The position numbers and the translations under genes were made by a program. Of a DNA stretch of 64,000 bases, positions 26,087 to 33,763 are shown in pieces. The notes under the pieces are model-generated. The model was not told the DNA's origin, did not search any database, and saw nothing but the letters and a program-made list of their open reading frames with translations. The stretch is from Thaumasiovibrio sp047250365 (lineage in GTDB: Bacteria; Pseudomonadota; Gammaproteobacteria; Enterobacterales; Vibrionaceae). The first letter of the stretch is position 1. Each line of letters begins with the position of its first letter. The stretch lies in assembly GCF_047250365.1 (NCBI RefSeq), contig NZ_JBLBVL010000002.1, positions 62,001-126,000 of the forward strand, read 5' to 3'.

Positions 26087-27199
26087 TTACTCGCTGATAT
26101 ATTCCACAATTTCTAGGCCAAAACCTGAAAGGGAGTGGTAACGCTGGTTCGCAGAAGAGAGAAGACGCATCTTCTTCACCCCTAGGTCAGCTAAAATTTG
26201 CGAACCGACGCCAACCTGACGACTCGTATCTTTCGGGTTGGTCTTGATTTGTGGCTGCTGTTTATCTTGTGCTGCATACCAAGTGACTTTATTGATAATG
26301 CTCTCTTGGCTCTCTTCACGGCCAATAATGACCAATACACCATTATCTTGGGCGATACGCTGCATGCTCTTAGCTAAGTTCCAAGGACTACCATTGCTGC
26401 GTTCGGAATGCAGTATGTCTTTAAATACATCTTGTAGATGAACACGCACCAACGTGCCTTCGTCCGGTTTTACCGCCCCATTTTGCAGCGCATAATGAAT
26501 TTGGTTATCAATCGTATCTCGGTAGGTGATCAAATCAAACTCACCATACTCTGTTGGCAACTTACATTCGCCAATACGTTCAATGGTTGTTTCATTGGCA
26601 ATGCGGTACTCAATAAGATCCGCAATCGTACCTAGCTTCAAGCCATGCTCTTGGGCAAACACTTCCAAATCAGGGCGACGTGCCATCGTGCCATCTTCAT
26701 TCAAAATTTCCACAATCACACTGGCTGCTTCAAATCCAGCTAAACGTGCTATGTCGCACCCTGCTTCAGTATGGCCAGCGCGAGTCAATACACCACCTTC
26801 TTGCGCTTCAAGCGGGAAAATATGTCCTGGCATCACGATATCAGCTGGGGTTGCATTCTTCGCCACCGCAGCTTGCACCGTTACCGCACGATCGGCTGCA
26901 GAGATACCGGTGGTAACCCCTTGTGCTGCTTCAATCGAAACCGTAAAGTTGGTACTGAACTGCTCGGTGTTATCTTGTACCATCAGTGGTAAATTCAACT
27001 GCTTGCACCGCGCTTTACTTAGGGTCAGGCAGATCAGGCCGCGACCATAGCGTGCCATAAAGTTGATCGCTTCTGGCGTAACAGCTTCTGCTGCCAAAAT
27101 AAGATCGCCCTCGTTTTCACGATCTTCATCATCCATCAAGATAACCATCTTACCTTGGCGAATATCTTCAATTATCTCTGCCGCACTGCTTAGTTCCAT
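26087..27199 (-). CDS. ribBX: 3,4-dihydroxy-2-butanone 4-phosphate synthase with degenerate GTP cyclohydrolase II domain (RibBX type)
   Basis: The N-terminal half (about residues 1-200) is DHBP synthase: DDEDRENEGDLILAAE and RAGHTEAGCDIARLAG are the catalytic regions. It makes the four-carbon unit of riboflavin from ribulose 5-phosphate. The C-terminal half (about 205-370) looks like GTP cyclohydrolase II but lacks the Cys-Cys-Cys zinc site: the sequence where the motif should be is VRVHLQDVFKDILHSERSNG. Cyclohydrolase activity is therefore unlikely here, and GTP cyclohydrolase II must come from another gene. Such RibBX hybrids are known in proteobacteria. It is 28 bp after ribE. Confidence 0.9.
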   Translation of the reverse strand: MELSSAAEIIEDIRQGKMVILMDDEDRENEGDLILAAEAVTPEAINFMARYGRGLICLTLSKARCKQLNLPLMVQDNTEQFSTNFTVSIEAAQGVTTGISAADRAVTVQAAVAKNATPADIVMPGHIFPLEAQEGGVLTRAGHTEAGCDIARLAGFEAASVIVEILNEDGTMARRPDLEVFAQEHGLKLGTIADLIEYRIANETTIERIGECKLPTEYGEFDLITYRDTIDNQIHYALQNGAVKPDEGTLVRVHLQDVFKDILHSERSNGSPWNLAKSMQRIAQDNGVLVIIGREESQESIINKVTWYAAQDKQQPQIKTNPKDTSRQVGVGSQILADLGVKKMRLLSSANQRYHSLSGFGLEIVEYISE

Positions 27200-27227
27200 T
27201 TAATTACTACCTCAGAATTATTATTTA

Positions 27228-27884
27228 TTAGCGTAAAAAACCACTTCGGGCGAGCAAATCTATCGACACTGATGACTCACTCTTGCTCTCTTCAGCGCCT
27301 AACATAAGGCGCTCTAGATAGCGGGCAATCACATCGACTTCCAAATTGACTTTGGTACCGGGTTTAAACTTTTCGATAGTCGTTTCTTGGGCGGTATGAG
27401 GAACAATGGTCAACTTAAAGGTATTATCTTTTACTTCATTGACCGTCAAACTGATCCCATCCACAGCCACAGAACCTTTATGTGCAATGTACTTTGCCAG
27501 TGTTGGCGGTACTTGTAACCAAAACTCTATCGCTCGGCCTGTCATTGTTCGCTCGATAACGGTTGCAATGCCATCAACATGACCTGAGACCATGTGTCCA
27601 CCGAAGCGGGTGGTAGGCAGCATCGCTTTCTCAAGATTGGCCTTTTGGCCGACGTTATAATGGTTAAACGCGGTTAATTTTAATGTTTCATTGGATAAGT
27701 CTGCGCTATAGCTGTTTGAAGACAAGCTAACAACGGTCAGACAGACGCCATTGGTGGCGATACTGTCTCCCAACTTAACATCGGACATATCCAACCCTGA
27801 GGCATCAACGGTAACCGTGATATCTTCCCCTTTTGGCGTCATCGCGGTAATGGTTCCGACGGCTTCTATAATCCCGGTAAACAT
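27228..27884 (-). CDS. ribE: Riboflavin synthase alpha chain
   Basis: Dismutates two 6,7-dimethyl-8-ribityllumazine to riboflavin. The 218-residue protein has two repeated beta-barrel halves: MFTGIIEAVGTI, GVCLTVVSL and GGHMVSGHVDG in the first, and VDGISLTVNEV in the second. The N-terminal MFTGIIE is invariant. It is 9 bp downstream of ribD. (Some annotations call this gene ribC.). Confidence 0.95.
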   Translation of the reverse strand: MFTGIIEAVGTITAMTPKGEDITVTVDASGLDMSDVKLGDSIATNGVCLTVVSLSSNSYSADLSNETLKLTAFNHYNVGQKANLEKAMLPTTRFGGHMVSGHVDGIATVIERTMTGRAIEFWLQVPPTLAKYIAHKGSVAVDGISLTVNEVKDNTFKLTIVPHTAQETTIEKFKPGTKVNLEVDVIARYLERLMLGAEESKSESSVSIDLLARSGFLR

Positions 27885-27893
27885 GTCTCTCTC

Positions 27894-29018
27894 TTAATTG
27901 TTCTGTGCATAAATGGGTTTGGCAATGATACGAATATCCCCTCCCACCATGCGAACATCTGTCAGTGTTAAATCAATCACGGCTGACATCGCTGTCAACC
28001 CCAAAGCGCCCAGCAAACTGCGGCTATCGCCTCCCATCAGTTTAGGTGCTAAATACAATATCAGTTCATCGACGGCTTGCGCCTCAAGCAGTGCGCCAGC
28101 AAACGTTGCACCTGCTTCAACAAAAACCTGATTGAGGTTATTTTGAGCGAGCGCATCCATAATCTTTGAGACGTGCCATTCGTCCTGAACCCAATGTTCC
28201 ACACCTTCAGGCCAAAGGGCCTCGCGGGGTTGCGTTGAAATCAGTCTTACTTCACCATCAATACACCCATAACTCGGTGTAATGCGCTGTTGGCGATCAA
28301 CAATCACTTTTACTGGCTGACGTAAAGCACTGTCTGGATAGTCCGCTTGTATCGAATGAGGCAGTTGATCATGCCTAACATTCAAACGAGGATTATCAGC
28401 TAGCACCGTCGCACTCGTCGAAAGAATCGCGTCTGCTTGGGCACGAAATTGCTGCACATCACTGCGTGCTGGCGCTGAAGTAATCCACTTGGACTCTCCG
28501 TTAGCCAAGGCTGTTTTACCATCAAGGCTAGCCGCCAGTTTCAACTGAACATAAGGCTTATTTCGTTCCATCTTTTTGATGAACCCAGGGTTTAATGCTG
28601 CCGATTGCTGCGTTAGCAAACCGGTTGTTGTTTCAATGCCTGCATCTGACAACATCTTAAGACCACGACCAGCAACCTGCGGGTTAGGGTCTTGCATCGC
28701 GCAAACAACACGGCCAACTTGAGCGTTAATTAACGCTTCTGCGCAAGGCGGTGTGCGCCCATAGTGCGAGCAAGGCTCGAGCGTTACATACGCGGTCGCA
28801 CCTTTGGCCTGTTCGGCAGCCTCACGCAATGCGTAAACCTCAGCATGCGGTTCACCGGCACGATAATGGAAACCTTCTCCTACCACGTTGTTATCTTTAA
28901 CGATCACACAACCAACGCGGGGATTTGGTGACGTGGTAAAGCGACCTTTTTGGGCTAATTGCAAGGCGCGTTGCATCATCTGCACATCAAACGGGGAAAA
29001 CACCGTCGTCGTTGTCAT
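27894..29018 (-). CDS. ribD: Bifunctional riboflavin deaminase/reductase RibD
   Basis: RibD deaminates then reduces the pyrimidine intermediates of riboflavin synthesis. The N-terminal deaminase domain has the zinc motif HAEVYALREA with the Cys pair in PCSHYGRTPPCAEALI. The C-terminal reductase half carries LKLAASLDGKTALANGESKWIT and FVEAGATFAGALLEAQ. The length of 374 residues is standard. It follows nrdR by two bases, giving likely translational coupling. Confidence 0.95.
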   Translation of the reverse strand: MTTTTVFSPFDVQMMQRALQLAQKGRFTTSPNPRVGCVIVKDNNVVGEGFHYRAGEPHAEVYALREAAEQAKGATAYVTLEPCSHYGRTPPCAEALINAQVGRVVCAMQDPNPQVAGRGLKMLSDAGIETTTGLLTQQSAALNPGFIKKMERNKPYVQLKLAASLDGKTALANGESKWITSAPARSDVQQFRAQADAILSTSATVLADNPRLNVRHDQLPHSIQADYPDSALRQPVKVIVDRQQRITPSYGCIDGEVRLISTQPREALWPEGVEHWVQDEWHVSKIMDALAQNNLNQVFVEAGATFAGALLEAQAVDELILYLAPKLMGGDSRSLLGALGLTAMSAVIDLTLTDVRMVGGDIRIIAKPIYAQNN

Positions 29019-29020
29019 TT

Positions 29021-29470
29021 CTATTTTTCCAATCGAGCGATTTCTTCACCGAACTCGCGAATATCTTCAAAGCTACGGTACACAGAGGCAAAACGAATAT
29101 ACGCCACTTTATCGAGTTCTTTAAGGGCTTCCATCACAAGGTTACCAATCATCTCCGACTCAACTTCACGCTCACCAGTGGCACGTAACTTGGACTTAAT
29201 CGCATTAACTGCACGTTCAATATCATCAGTACTAACTGGGCGTTTTTCTAGCGCTCGAGTAATGCCATTGCGCATTTTATCTTCATCGAACGGTTCACGA
29301 TTATCATTGGATTTTATTACTTTCGGCATCAATAGTTCTGCCGTTTCAAACGTTGTATAACGTTCGCTACACGCCAAACACTGGCGACGACGGCGCACTT
29401 GATGACCATCTGCCACCAAACGCGAGTCGATCACTTTAGTATCATTGGCGCCACAAAATGGACAATGCAT
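29021..29470 (-). CDS. nrdR: Transcriptional repressor NrdR
   Basis: NrdR represses ribonucleotide reductase genes through a zinc ribbon and a nucleotide-sensing ATP-cone. The start ATG 29470 (MHCPFCGANDTKVIDSR) gives 149 residues, with SD GGAGG; an upstream in-frame ATG at 29533 is an extension. The zinc site is CPFC (residues 3-6) and CLAC. The ATP-cone region includes PKVIKSNDNREPFDEDKM. It leads the riboflavin cluster, as in E. coli, and is preceded by the glyA terminator. Confidence 0.95.
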   Translation of the reverse strand: MHCPFCGANDTKVIDSRLVADGHQVRRRRQCLACSERYTTFETAELLMPKVIKSNDNREPFDEDKMRNGITRALEKRPVSTDDIERAVNAIKSKLRATGEREVESEMIGNLVMEALKELDKVAYIRFASVYRSFEDIREFGEEIARLEK

Positions 29471-29582
29471 ATGGCCTCCTTTATTTTTGCTCAGTATACC
29501 AAACCGCTGATAGCTCTTAATTAAAATTACCACGTTAACGTCTGTTTTCTGTACTCAATTGACAAAAAAATCGCCAAAAACG

Positions 29583-29608
29583 AAAAAACGGCGCCAATGC
29601 GCCGTTTT
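29583..29608 (-). terminator. Rho-independent terminator of glyA
   Basis: Stem AAAACGGCGC with GCGCCGTTTT around a CAAT loop, followed on minus by TTTTTT, 29 bp after the glyA stop. Confidence 0.9.
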
Positions 29609-29636
29609 ATTTCTCTTTTAATTTGTTTTCTCGGTG

Positions 29637-30887
29637 TTATGCATACACTGGCAAGCGTGAACAGATATCTAATACTTTCGCCTTTGTCTGTGCTATCACC
29701 GCTTGATCTTCGACATTATCTAAGATGTCACACATCCAACCAGCCAACGCTTTTGCGTCATCCTGACTGAAACCACGACGGGTTATCGATGGACTACCAA
29801 CTCGAATGCCAGAGGTAACAAATGGACTACGTGGGTCATTTGGTACGCTATTTTTGTTCACCGTAATATTCGCTGCACCTAATGCTGCATCCGCTTCTTT
29901 ACCTGTGATGTTTTTATCAATTAAGTCGACCAAGAAAAGATGGTTTTCTGTACTGCCCGATACAATCTTGTATCCACGGGCAATAAATGTTTCCACCATG
30001 GCTTTAGCATTCTCAACCACACGTGCCTGATACGCTTTAAACTCAGGCTCCATTGCCTCTTTAAATGCCACCGCTTTTGCTGCAATCACATGCATCAACG
30101 GGCCGCCTTGACCACCTGGGAAAACTGCAGAATTCAGTTTCTTATACAAATCTTCGCCTGCGTTAGACAAGATAAGGCCACCACGTGGTCCCGCTAGTGT
30201 TTTATGGGTTGTCGTTGTTACCACATGGGCATGAGGAACAGGATTTGGATAAACCCCCGCAGCAATAAGACCCGCGACATGCGCCATATCGACAAAGAAG
30301 TAAGCACCCACTTTATCTGCGATTTCACGCATTTTAGCCCAATCAACTACCTGTGAATAAGCCGAAAAACCACCAATGATCATTTTCGGTTTATGTTCGA
30401 AGGCTAATGCTTCGACTTCTGCATAGTCAATTTGACCACTTTCATCGATACCATAAGGGATCACATTATAAAGCTTGCCCGAAAAGTTAACTGGGGAGCC
30501 ATGTGTTAGGTGACCACCATGTGCCAGACTCATTCCCAACACAGTGTCGCCCGCATTGAGCAATGCCATATAAACGGCATTATTTGCCTGCGAACCTGAG
30601 TGAGGCTGAACGTTGGCATATTCTGCCCCAAACAGGGCACAAGCACGATCAATCGCCAGTTGCTCTGCTTTATCTACAAACTCACAACCACCGTAATAAC
30701 GCTTTCCTGGATAGCCTTCTGCGTACTTATTAGTCAGCTGAGACCCCTGCGCTTCCATTACACGTGGGCTGGTGTAGTTTTCTGAAGCAATCAGTTCAAT
30801 ATGCTCTTCCTGACGCGCCGTCTCTTCCTGAATTGCAGCAAACAGCTCGGGATCATAATCGGCAATATTCATATCACGCTTTAACAT
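29637..30887 (-). CDS. glyA: Serine hydroxymethyltransferase
   Basis: GlyA interconverts serine and glycine, charging tetrahydrofolate with one-carbon units for purine and thymidylate synthesis. The start ATG 30887 (MLKRDMNIADYDPEL) with SD AGGAG gives 416 residues. The PLP lysine is in TTTTHKTLAGPRGG. A PurR box lies 77 bp upstream, so expression is probably lowered when purines are plentiful. Upstream reading to 30962 is not used. Confidence 0.95.
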   Translation of the reverse strand: MLKRDMNIADYDPELFAAIQEETARQEEHIELIASENYTSPRVMEAQGSQLTNKYAEGYPGKRYYGGCEFVDKAEQLAIDRACALFGAEYANVQPHSGSQANNAVYMALLNAGDTVLGMSLAHGGHLTHGSPVNFSGKLYNVIPYGIDESGQIDYAEVEALAFEHKPKMIIGGFSAYSQVVDWAKMREIADKVGAYFFVDMAHVAGLIAAGVYPNPVPHAHVVTTTTHKTLAGPRGGLILSNAGEDLYKKLNSAVFPGGQGGPLMHVIAAKAVAFKEAMEPEFKAYQARVVENAKAMVETFIARGYKIVSGSTENHLFLVDLIDKNITGKEADAALGAANITVNKNSVPNDPRSPFVTSGIRVGSPSITRRGFSQDDAKALAGWMCDILDNVEDQAVIAQTKAKVLDICSRLPVYA

Positions 30888-31241
30888 CTGTCTCTCCTGA
30901 CTCAGACTAAAATAGACAATTCCTGTCAATATCATCCCGAGGCGAAAGCCAGCAACGACCACAACGCAATCGTTTGCCTCGTCAATGATTTTGTTTTCAT
31001 TCTACATAATTCATTCCAATGCAGGTAGCTTTTAGTTAACTTTTACATAGAAAGATTTTCATTTGCCCGTAGAGGTAACCTCACCATTACATTCTACCGG
31101 CGTTTTGCTCCTTCCCCCCTCTAAGCGTAAAGATTTATAGCCATTTAACGTAATAGATGAATGACATCTAGCGGTAAAGAGATATCTGCCAATGACTACT
31201 CTTAACTTACTGTTTCAGGGTAATATTCGTGCCTCAGATTT
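30888..31241. other. Divergent glyA / YitT-gene control region
   Basis: About 350 bp between divergent genes. It holds the glyA PurR box (30964-30979) and an odd palindrome GAGGTAACCTC at 31072-31082. No small gene is supported. Confidence 0.5.
30964..30979. promoter_or_regulatory. PurR operator upstream of glyA
   Basis: ACGCAATCGTTTGCCT matches all fixed positions of the E. coli PurR consensus ANGCAANCGTTTNCNT. It lies 77 bp upstream of the glyA start. Confidence 0.8.
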
Positions 31242-31868
31242 ATGGAGCGTTTTACCGTGAAAGACAGAAAACACAGCCTCATCGAAGACTGTATCGCCAT
31301 TTTAACTGGTACCTTTATCGTTGCGCAGGGCGTGTTTTTCCTGCAACAAGGCGGATTATTAACTGGTGGTACGACCGGGCTAGCGTTACTGGCTAGCAAT
31401 ATCGTCGGTTTATCCTTTGGTACCCTTTACTTCCTTTTTAATTGCCCTTTTTATCTTATCGCATGGTTCCGTATGGGTAAGAGCTTTGCGATTACCAGTC
31501 TTATCTCGGGGGCACTGGTATCCGTTATGGCGGATCATATCCCGCTATTCTTTAAAGAAGCAGCTCTTGAACCTCTATATTGCGCAATGATCGGTGGTAT
31601 TTTGATGGGCGTGGGCATGTTAATGCTATTCCGCCATCAAACCAGTTTGGGGGGATTTAATGTCCTCTGTCTCTACTGCCAAGATAGGTTCGGGATCTCG
31701 GCAGGTAAAATGCAAATGGTGATCGACTGTTCGATCTTGATTGCGTCGTTCTTTATGCTAACCCCAATAATGCTGGTGTATTCAATTGTCGGCGCCGTAT
31801 TGCTCAATATGGTCTTAGCGATGAATCACAAGCCGGGTCGTTATCAAACAGAGCTCGCATTACCTTAG
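31242..31868 (+). CDS. YitT-family membrane protein (unknown substrate)
   Basis: A 208-residue inner-membrane protein with five or six hydrophobic segments. The first contains FIVAQGVFFLQQGGLLTGGTTGLALL, the YitT signature. The family is widespread, has a possible transporter fold, and no established substrate. It is monocistronic, starting 354 bp from glyA on the other strand. The call is to family only. Confidence 0.7.
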   Translation: MERFTVKDRKHSLIEDCIAILTGTFIVAQGVFFLQQGGLLTGGTTGLALLASNIVGLSFGTLYFLFNCPFYLIAWFRMGKSFAITSLISGALVSVMADHIPLFFKEAALEPLYCAMIGGILMGVGMLMLFRHQTSLGGFNVLCLYCQDRFGISAGKMQMVIDCSILIASFFMLTPIMLVYSIVGAVLLNMVLAMNHKPGRYQTELALP

Positions 31869-31887
31869 ATCTCCCCCCTCCTTTGAG

Positions 31888-31913
31888 TCGGCAGCCTACC
31901 TTTTGGTTGCCGA
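31888..31913 (+). terminator. Likely transcript-end hairpin of the YitT gene
   Basis: TCGGCAGCC pairs with GGTTGCCGA (one G-U pair) around TACCTTTT, 20 bp after the stop. There is no clear U-tract, so confidence is moderate. Confidence 0.45.
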
Positions 31914-31941
31914 TGCAACTTTACATTAACTACATATAGTT

Positions 31942-32067
31942 TTATCCCATCAAGCTTCTCACTTTATATTCTTGACCATAAACCACGCGAATACATCTCA
32001 GACTAAGAAACAGCAGGCTTCCTTCATAACGGTCGTAGCGCTCAGATCAAAGCTGGCGGAACAATAG
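31942..32067 (-). pseudogene. Probable decayed IS5-family transposase C-terminus
   Basis: On minus the frame reads LLFRQL, stop, SERYDRYEGSLLFLSL, then RCIRVVYGQEYKVRSLMG and a stop at 31942-31944. The RYDRY...LL...L...RCIRVV spacing resembles the extreme C-terminus of IS5-family DDE transposases. No start, no catalytic domain and no flanking inverted repeats were found, and one internal stop is present. The call rests on resemblance alone. Confidence 0.4.
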
Positions 32068-32237
32068 TCAATGTAACACCTGTAAATTGCCCTTCAAAAC
32101 ATTGATAAAAATAACATTTACTTCATTAATCACATGACATAGCCTTAATACAATCAATTTTTGACATTTATTAACTTTGTTATTAATTATTCTATGTAGC
32201 ATACGCTATACCTGTTTACATGAGCTTGAGATACATA

Positions 32238-33146
32238 ATGAACAACAAAAATACCTGTATACTTACTTTATGCTTTAGCGTCATAGCACTGTCTGGTTGC
32301 AACGACACCCCGTCAGTAACTGAACTAGACCTAAGCGCTAATGAGAACGGCATACTTGTTAATCCAACTTGGGTCAAAGAGAATCACGAACAACTGGTGC
32401 TTATCGATGTACGTGAGGAGCGTGCCTTTAATGGCGGTCATATCGAGGGCGCTATTTCACTATCATGGCAAGACTTATCCAACATGAGTGTTGCTTCAAC
32501 TGAGCCAGGCTGGGGACAGCTCAATGCAGCTGAGCAAATTCAAGATTTGCTACAGCACAAAGGTGTTCGTCAAGACCAAACGGCTGTTGTCTACACTGAG
32601 TCACTTAAATCCTGGGGAGATGAAACCCGTGTTGCTTGGTCACTGCAGTCGGCAGGCATGGAGATCAAGATACTAGATGGCGGTATCACTGCTTGGGAAA
32701 ATAGTGGCTACGCATTGAGCCAAGAAGCCATAAATTATAGCGTGAGTGACTTTGCCATTGATGCCTTGGATGACAGCATCAATATCACCACTGATGAACT
32801 CGTCGCTCGTATCAACGAAGTAACAATACTTGATACTCGAGAAGCCAGTGAGCATGCTGGTAGAAAAAACTACGGTGAAAAATACCGTGGGGTCATCCCA
32901 AATTCAATTCATACCTTCTTCAAAGATTTCTATGCTGATAATGGCAAACTGAAGGATGCTGATACCATCACCGCAATGATGACCGAAAAGGGCATTAACA
33001 AAGATGATGAGATAGTTGTTTACTGCACTGGCGGTGTGCGTTCCACAGTTGCATTTTACGCGTTGCAGCACGCTGGATTCAGCAACGTTCGCAATTACGA
33101 TGGTTCATTTTCTGACTGGACAGCCACCGAACAACCACTCGGCTAG
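32238..33146 (+). CDS. Lipoprotein with two rhodanese domains (periplasmic sulfurtransferase)
   Basis: A 302-residue double-rhodanese protein anchored as a lipoprotein: ATG 32238 (GAG eight bases upstream) gives a signal ending IALSGC with Cys21. The N-terminal rhodanese domain (about 30-160) lacks the active Cys: the loop reads YTESLKSWGDETR. The C-terminal domain has the active loop CTGGVRS with Cys263, typical of thiosulfate or 3-mercaptopyruvate sulfurtransferases. This inactive/active pair is normal for the family. A decayed transposase fragment lies just upstream. Substrate and partner are unknown. Confidence 0.8.
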   Translation: MNNKNTCILTLCFSVIALSGCNDTPSVTELDLSANENGILVNPTWVKENHEQLVLIDVREERAFNGGHIEGAISLSWQDLSNMSVASTEPGWGQLNAAEQIQDLLQHKGVRQDQTAVVYTESLKSWGDETRVAWSLQSAGMEIKILDGGITAWENSGYALSQEAINYSVSDFAIDALDDSINITTDELVARINEVTILDTREASEHAGRKNYGEKYRGVIPNSIHTFFKDFYADNGKLKDADTITAMMTEKGINKDDEIVVYCTGGVRSTVAFYALQHAGFSNVRNYDGSFSDWTATEQPLG

Positions 33147-33182
33147 CGATAATGTCCTTTTAATGAATACCTATCTGTAACT

Positions 33183-33210
33183 TAAAAAGGCGCTATCAGC
33201 GCCTTTTCTT
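33183..33210. terminator. Bidirectional terminator between the rhodanese gene and glnB
   Basis: Stem AAAGGCGC with GCGCCTTT around TATCA between convergent genes. T-runs of four or more bases occur on both exits. Confidence 0.8.
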
Positions 33211-33236
33211 TGTCAATTAATACATAACAACTGAAA

Positions 33237-33575
33237 CTAAATCGCTTCTTCGTCTTCTTCTCCAGTACGAATACGTACCACGCGCTCTACATCTGTGACA
33301 AAGATTTTACCATCGCCAATTTTACCCGTTTGAGCTGTTTCAATAATGGCATCAATACATTGCTCTACCACATCATCAGCCACCACAATCTCTAGCTTAA
33401 CCTTAGGCAAAAAGTCCACCATGTACTCTGCACCGCGGTAAAGTTCGGTGTGGCCTTTTTGACGCCCAAATCCTTTTACTTCGGATACGGTCATTCCGGT
33501 AATGCCAACCTCTGCCAGCGCCTCTCGAACATCATCTAATTTAAATGGCTTTATAATGGCATCTATTTTCTTCAT
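33237..33575 (-). CDS. glnB: Nitrogen regulatory protein P-II (GlnB)
   Basis: PII senses 2-oxoglutarate and ATP/ADP and is uridylylated on Tyr51 to control glutamine synthetase adenylylation and NtrB. The ATG start at 33575 (SD AGGA) gives 112 residues; a GTG one codon upstream is possible. The T-loop sequence GFGRQKGHTELYRGAEYMVDFL contains Tyr51. The B-loop TGKIGDGKIFV is intact. The near identity to E. coli GlnB rather than GlnK, plus no amtB neighbour, supports GlnB. Confidence 0.94.
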   Translation of the reverse strand: MKKIDAIIKPFKLDDVREALAEVGITGMTVSEVKGFGRQKGHTELYRGAEYMVDFLPKVKLEIVVADDVVEQCIDAIIETAQTGKIGDGKIFVTDVERVVRIRTGEEDEEAI

Positions 33576-33620
33576 CACTGTCGTCCTTTAGAGTAAAGCT
33601 TACTGGCCTGCTATCGTTTT

Positions 33621-33649
33621 ATTATCACAAATATACTGCAGGGTCACAA
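33621..33649 (-). promoter_or_regulatory. Candidate glnB sigma-70 promoter
   Basis: On minus, TTGTGA, 17 bases, then GATAAT, 46 bp upstream of the glnB start. The -10 has five of six consensus bases and the -35 four. Confidence 0.5.
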
Positions 33650-33694
33650 TGCCATTTACTGTGAATAACTCAACCTTGTCATTTTGGGTCAAAT

Positions 33695-33719
33695 AAAAAA
33701 ACCGCTGCAATCGCAGCGG
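33695..33719 (-). terminator. Rho-independent terminator of purL
   Basis: Stem CCGCTGC with GCAGCGG around AATC, followed on minus by seven T, 45 bp after the purL stop. Confidence 0.88.
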
Positions 33720-33763
33720 CTTATTATTGATTAAGAAAAGTGCGATAACATCGCCCAATCCGT

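Noticed and set aside
31202..31399. 65-residue minus ORF overlapping the start of the YitT-family gene
   Set aside because: It is antisense to a well-supported membrane protein and shows no family features.
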